DNA of 64,000 nt from Amblyornis subalaris. Taxonomy: Eukaryota; Chordata; Aves; Passeriformes; Ptilonorhynchidae. The notes under the pieces were generated by a model. The model had not been told where the DNA came from and ran no database searches. It saw only the letters and a list, made by a program, of their open reading frames with translations. Positions 61,062 to 64,000 of the stretch are shown here, one piece after another. The stretch lies in assembly GCA_018881555.1 (NCBI GenBank), contig JACAXG010000021.1, forward strand, positions 5,814,114 to 5,878,113, in the 5' to 3' direction. Both the position numbers and the translations under genes were made by a program. Numbering within the stretch: the stretch's first letter is position 1; each line of letters starts with the position of its first letter.

Positions 61062-64000
61062 GTAATACTCAGTGAAACAGATAAAGCAGATATTCAAGGA
61101 GAATTTCATCACGGGTCACTATGACTCACATCAAAAGTCTTTGTCTACACTGAAGAAGTGGGCTTACAATTTTGCCTCATCAAATGTATACTCAGATGAA
61201 CAGATAAAGCAGGATGAATTTATTACAGTTTAAAACCTTTTTACTTTTCCAGATGCAGAAGAGTAATTTGAATACACANCTGCAATAATCCCACAGTATT
61301 GATACATTTAATCAGTTGTAAAATATTGGTTATATAGTAGATATCTAACACTTCTNTGTGTCATAGGAATCACTGGCTAGAGACAGAGGTCTTCTCTGTG
61401 TGTTTTCAATAGATTTCCTCTATTACATCTCCTGAAGTTACTTGAAAGAATTTAATATTCTCACTTCCTCCTAGGTAAATCACTCCTGTGTTTTTCGTCC
61501 TGGAGTTTATTGTCTTTTTCTGTATTGTGTTTAGATTGAGGTCAATGGTTCTGGTCTCTGTTTCCTCCCCAGCTACCCCAACCCACTGCCTCTTTTCCAG
61601 GCAGGAAAACCCAAGTGACGGTCAGCAGCAAAGTGAAGGTCAGAGATTTCCCTGCCTGTCCTTCGACGCCTTCCCGCAGCAGCCTGAGTCAGCAGCGCTC
61701 CTCACAGATTAGATCTGCCTGGTCTCTTGGGGGCACTCACAAAAAATAANACTTCGTGACTGATGACTCCTTCATGAGAAATCCAGTCATTTCTAACCCG
61801 GTCCTTCTCCCTAGTGGAATGCTTTTCTCCAGAAAGTGTTCAGTGGTTTTCCCTTAAATCTGGTTCATGAACTATCCCAGGTAGGATAGGATGTGAACCA
61901 ATTTCAGAAGTAGATCTGAATAGAAATTTACATCCATCTAACTTCAGTTGAATCCTATTTGGATAGCAAGCAAGTGGAATTTTATGAACTTTTAACAGTT
62001 GTTTTTTTCTTTAATCTTTTAGAGTGTCCTTAAAAATTCCGAGTCAATTCACATTTCACAACAGTTTCTGTTGTTCTTAAACACAATTTTTAACTAAGAT
62101 TCCCTCCACATAAAATATTGTTCTGGAAGTGGAAAGATTTGTTTTAAAACTGTAATTCTAAACTCTTGAAACTGAGTATTGATCCTCATTTCTGATTACC
62201 TAACACAAGTCAAATTACAGCCTTCAAAAAGTGGGTATTCAGTATTCTCTGATATTTGTTGGAGTTACTGGTGCCAACAGGATATAAGCTTTGACCAACA
62301 GAGCAGTCTTGGTCCAAAGCCTGTCTTGAAGCAGTTGTTTGATGGTTACCCGGTAATAAATATGAGATGCAAATATTGCTCAATTCTAAGGGGAAGGCTG
62401 GCTGACAAGTAAAATGCGCAGTCTTGCTGCAAGGGTGGGTAATTCTCACGCAAGGTCAATAGATGGAGAANATGAAGGTCTCTGCAGCGTTTTTCTGGAA
62501 TTTCCTTGTTTGTTAGCACAAGTTCAGCTGAGACAGACAAAAACATTGTCACTTCAAAGCACCACTTTTTATTTACATGATGTACCCTGGAACATAAAGC
62601 CTCATGGTCAAGGCACTACTGAGAATGCCAGACACCTGCCTCCAATTTCCCTGGGTCAATGCTGCCTGCATCTTCAGTGGGACTCATATGGTGATGTTAT
62701 GCTCATTTCTGCTGCAGGGGCCCAGCTCCCAGAGCAGGCTGCCCAGGCTCAGCCCAGATGGCAACTCCTGTGTGATCACAAAACACATAGGTGCATGGAG
62801 ATGGGATTCCCAGCAGACAGAGGATGCTTCAGCTGGTCAAGCTGCTGAAGAAAACACTAAATGGAGAAGTGTGTCAGGAAATCCTCATTTCCCTATACCA
62901 CAGAGATTCTTTCAACTCACTGCTCACCATAGGAAATACTCATTAACCCCTTCTGTGTTCAGGGCCCTCACATATGGGTGAGGACAGCTAGATCAAGCTC
63001 ACTTGTTTATTCCAAGAAATCAGTGTTAATATCACCATTCACCTTAAGGTATAGTAGAGAGGACAGAAGATTTTTGCAGGAAANAGGCAATCAGAACCTT
63101 ACACCCCCAACACCCTTAAAATCCCGAATCCGCATATCCCTCACCCAGCAGAAAACCCCAGACTACTTCCAGGTAAGCCTCGGTTGTTCTTATCTAAGGT
63201 GAAAGATACAGCTTTGCACATTCGGGTGGAAGCTCTGACACACAGCTCAGTGTTGCACCACCACCAGCACCATCCACAATCCTAAATGGAAGCAGCCACA
63301 GCTGCTCATTTCTGTGCTCAAATCACCTCTGTCACCACAAAAAAACCTACTAAACCCAACCCTTCATAAGATGTCAAATCAAAGAAGTCCATTTTGTGAC
63401 TTCTGATGGTGNTTTCACCATGCCAGGACATTCAGTCTTGACAAAATTTACTTCTGAATAAAAGCACTGCTACTTAAAAAGACATTATTCACAAAATTGT
63501 GTCTGTGGGCTTCCAGAAACCATGATGACTACAGATAGCCTTGAAAACTCCCAATCTGAACTGAATTTTAAGCATCTGAGTCTCACTTAAGGGACTTGAG
63601 TCCTCCCTTTACCCAGTACAGATGGGCCTGTTTATGGCTAAGAACAGTACATATCCTTATAGATTAAGCAACATCAAATGTCTTTCCTATCAAAGTGGTG
63701 GAGCAGCCCTGACACAGTTGTAGTCTGGGTCAGCTAGCATTTGGAAGAGTGCCAGGTTACATCTAATTCCTAGCCACAGCTCAGAAGTTAGTATAGGCCA
63801 GAGCCTGCTTCCAAAAGTCAGTCTGGGTTTTTTGAGTGTAGCAGAGTTCAACAGTATGGACAGAGGTCCTTCCAGTTGCTAATATATTTAGAGCTAAACC
63901 CTCTAACATGGCAGCGAGGGCCAGACATAGAAATCCTTTCACATCTCAGCAACTATGTTCCACAGTCCAAGTCAGCAAAGCAAAGAGAAGAAAGTATATG
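61062..64000. other. Unique non-coding stretch
   Basis: No gene is supported. Overlapping plus frames at 62414-62848 (144 codons), 62604-62981 (125 codons) and 62978-63202 run in different frames through a GC-richer part and match no family I know. Eight N positions occur between 60220 and 63412. Nothing else is evident. Confidence 0.55.

Noticed and set aside
60847..61124. Overlapping open frames rich in E/R/G (plus) and S/L/P (minus)
   Set aside because: They are translations of the GGAGA/GGGGA microsatellite in each frame and have no independent coding signal.
1..64000. Prokaryotic features: operons, CRISPR arrays, IS elements, phage or toxin genes
   Set aside because: None is present. 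The repeats are avian LINE and LTR types, intergenic composition is vertebrate-like, and no direct-repeat/spacer array exists.

Overview
The window looks like nuclear DNA from a bird, and it is almost entirely non-coding. The avian call rests on two CR1 LINE copies: a recognisable 3' fragment at 1741-1962 and a much older one of about 1 kb at 50940-51960. It also rests on a solo LTR of an avian endogenous retrovirus type at 54564-55327. The low repeat density and AT-rich background fit a bird chromosome as well. About 57 isolated single-base N calls, never in runs, look like ambiguous or heterozygous positions in a draft assembly. I cannot name the species; a passerine is plausible but not shown.

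I found no protein-coding gene, tRNA, rRNA, CRISPR array or operon that I can support. The open frames are short. Several of the longest start at GTG rather than ATG, carry no recognisable domain, and fit chance in 64 kb of AT-rich DNA. The exception is a reverse-transcriptase remnant inside the old CR1 (51472-51699, minus strand), which belongs to the transposon.

Layout. 1-12000 is mostly AT-rich unique sequence with the CR1 fragment, a CpG-retaining open stretch at 6107-6465 and a second CpG-retaining, site-rich block at 8186-8535. 12040-17460 holds the densest run of blocks that read like conserved non-coding elements: homeodomain TAAT cores, octamer, SOX and E-box words, and preserved CpGs. 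21200-24900 has more such blocks, a tRNA-derived SINE remnant (23342-23405), a CpG-retaining patch (23633-23840) and an 18-nt segment with excellent flanking splice signals (22532-22549). 25000-50900 is mostly featureless, broken by a 25-T tract at 39803 and a small CpG-rich patch at 44416-44646. 50940-55332 holds the old CR1 and the LTR. 55333-64000 has a candidate enhancer block near 56500 and a purine-rich pentanucleotide microsatellite at 60911-61061.

The whole reads best as a gene desert or a large intron near a developmental gene. That is inference from sequence texture: no alignment could be run. I did not find a new biological system. The most checkable items are the complete solo LTR, the candidate regulatory blocks, the candidate microexon, and the two CpG-retaining stretches of unknown origin at 6.1 kb and 44.4 kb.
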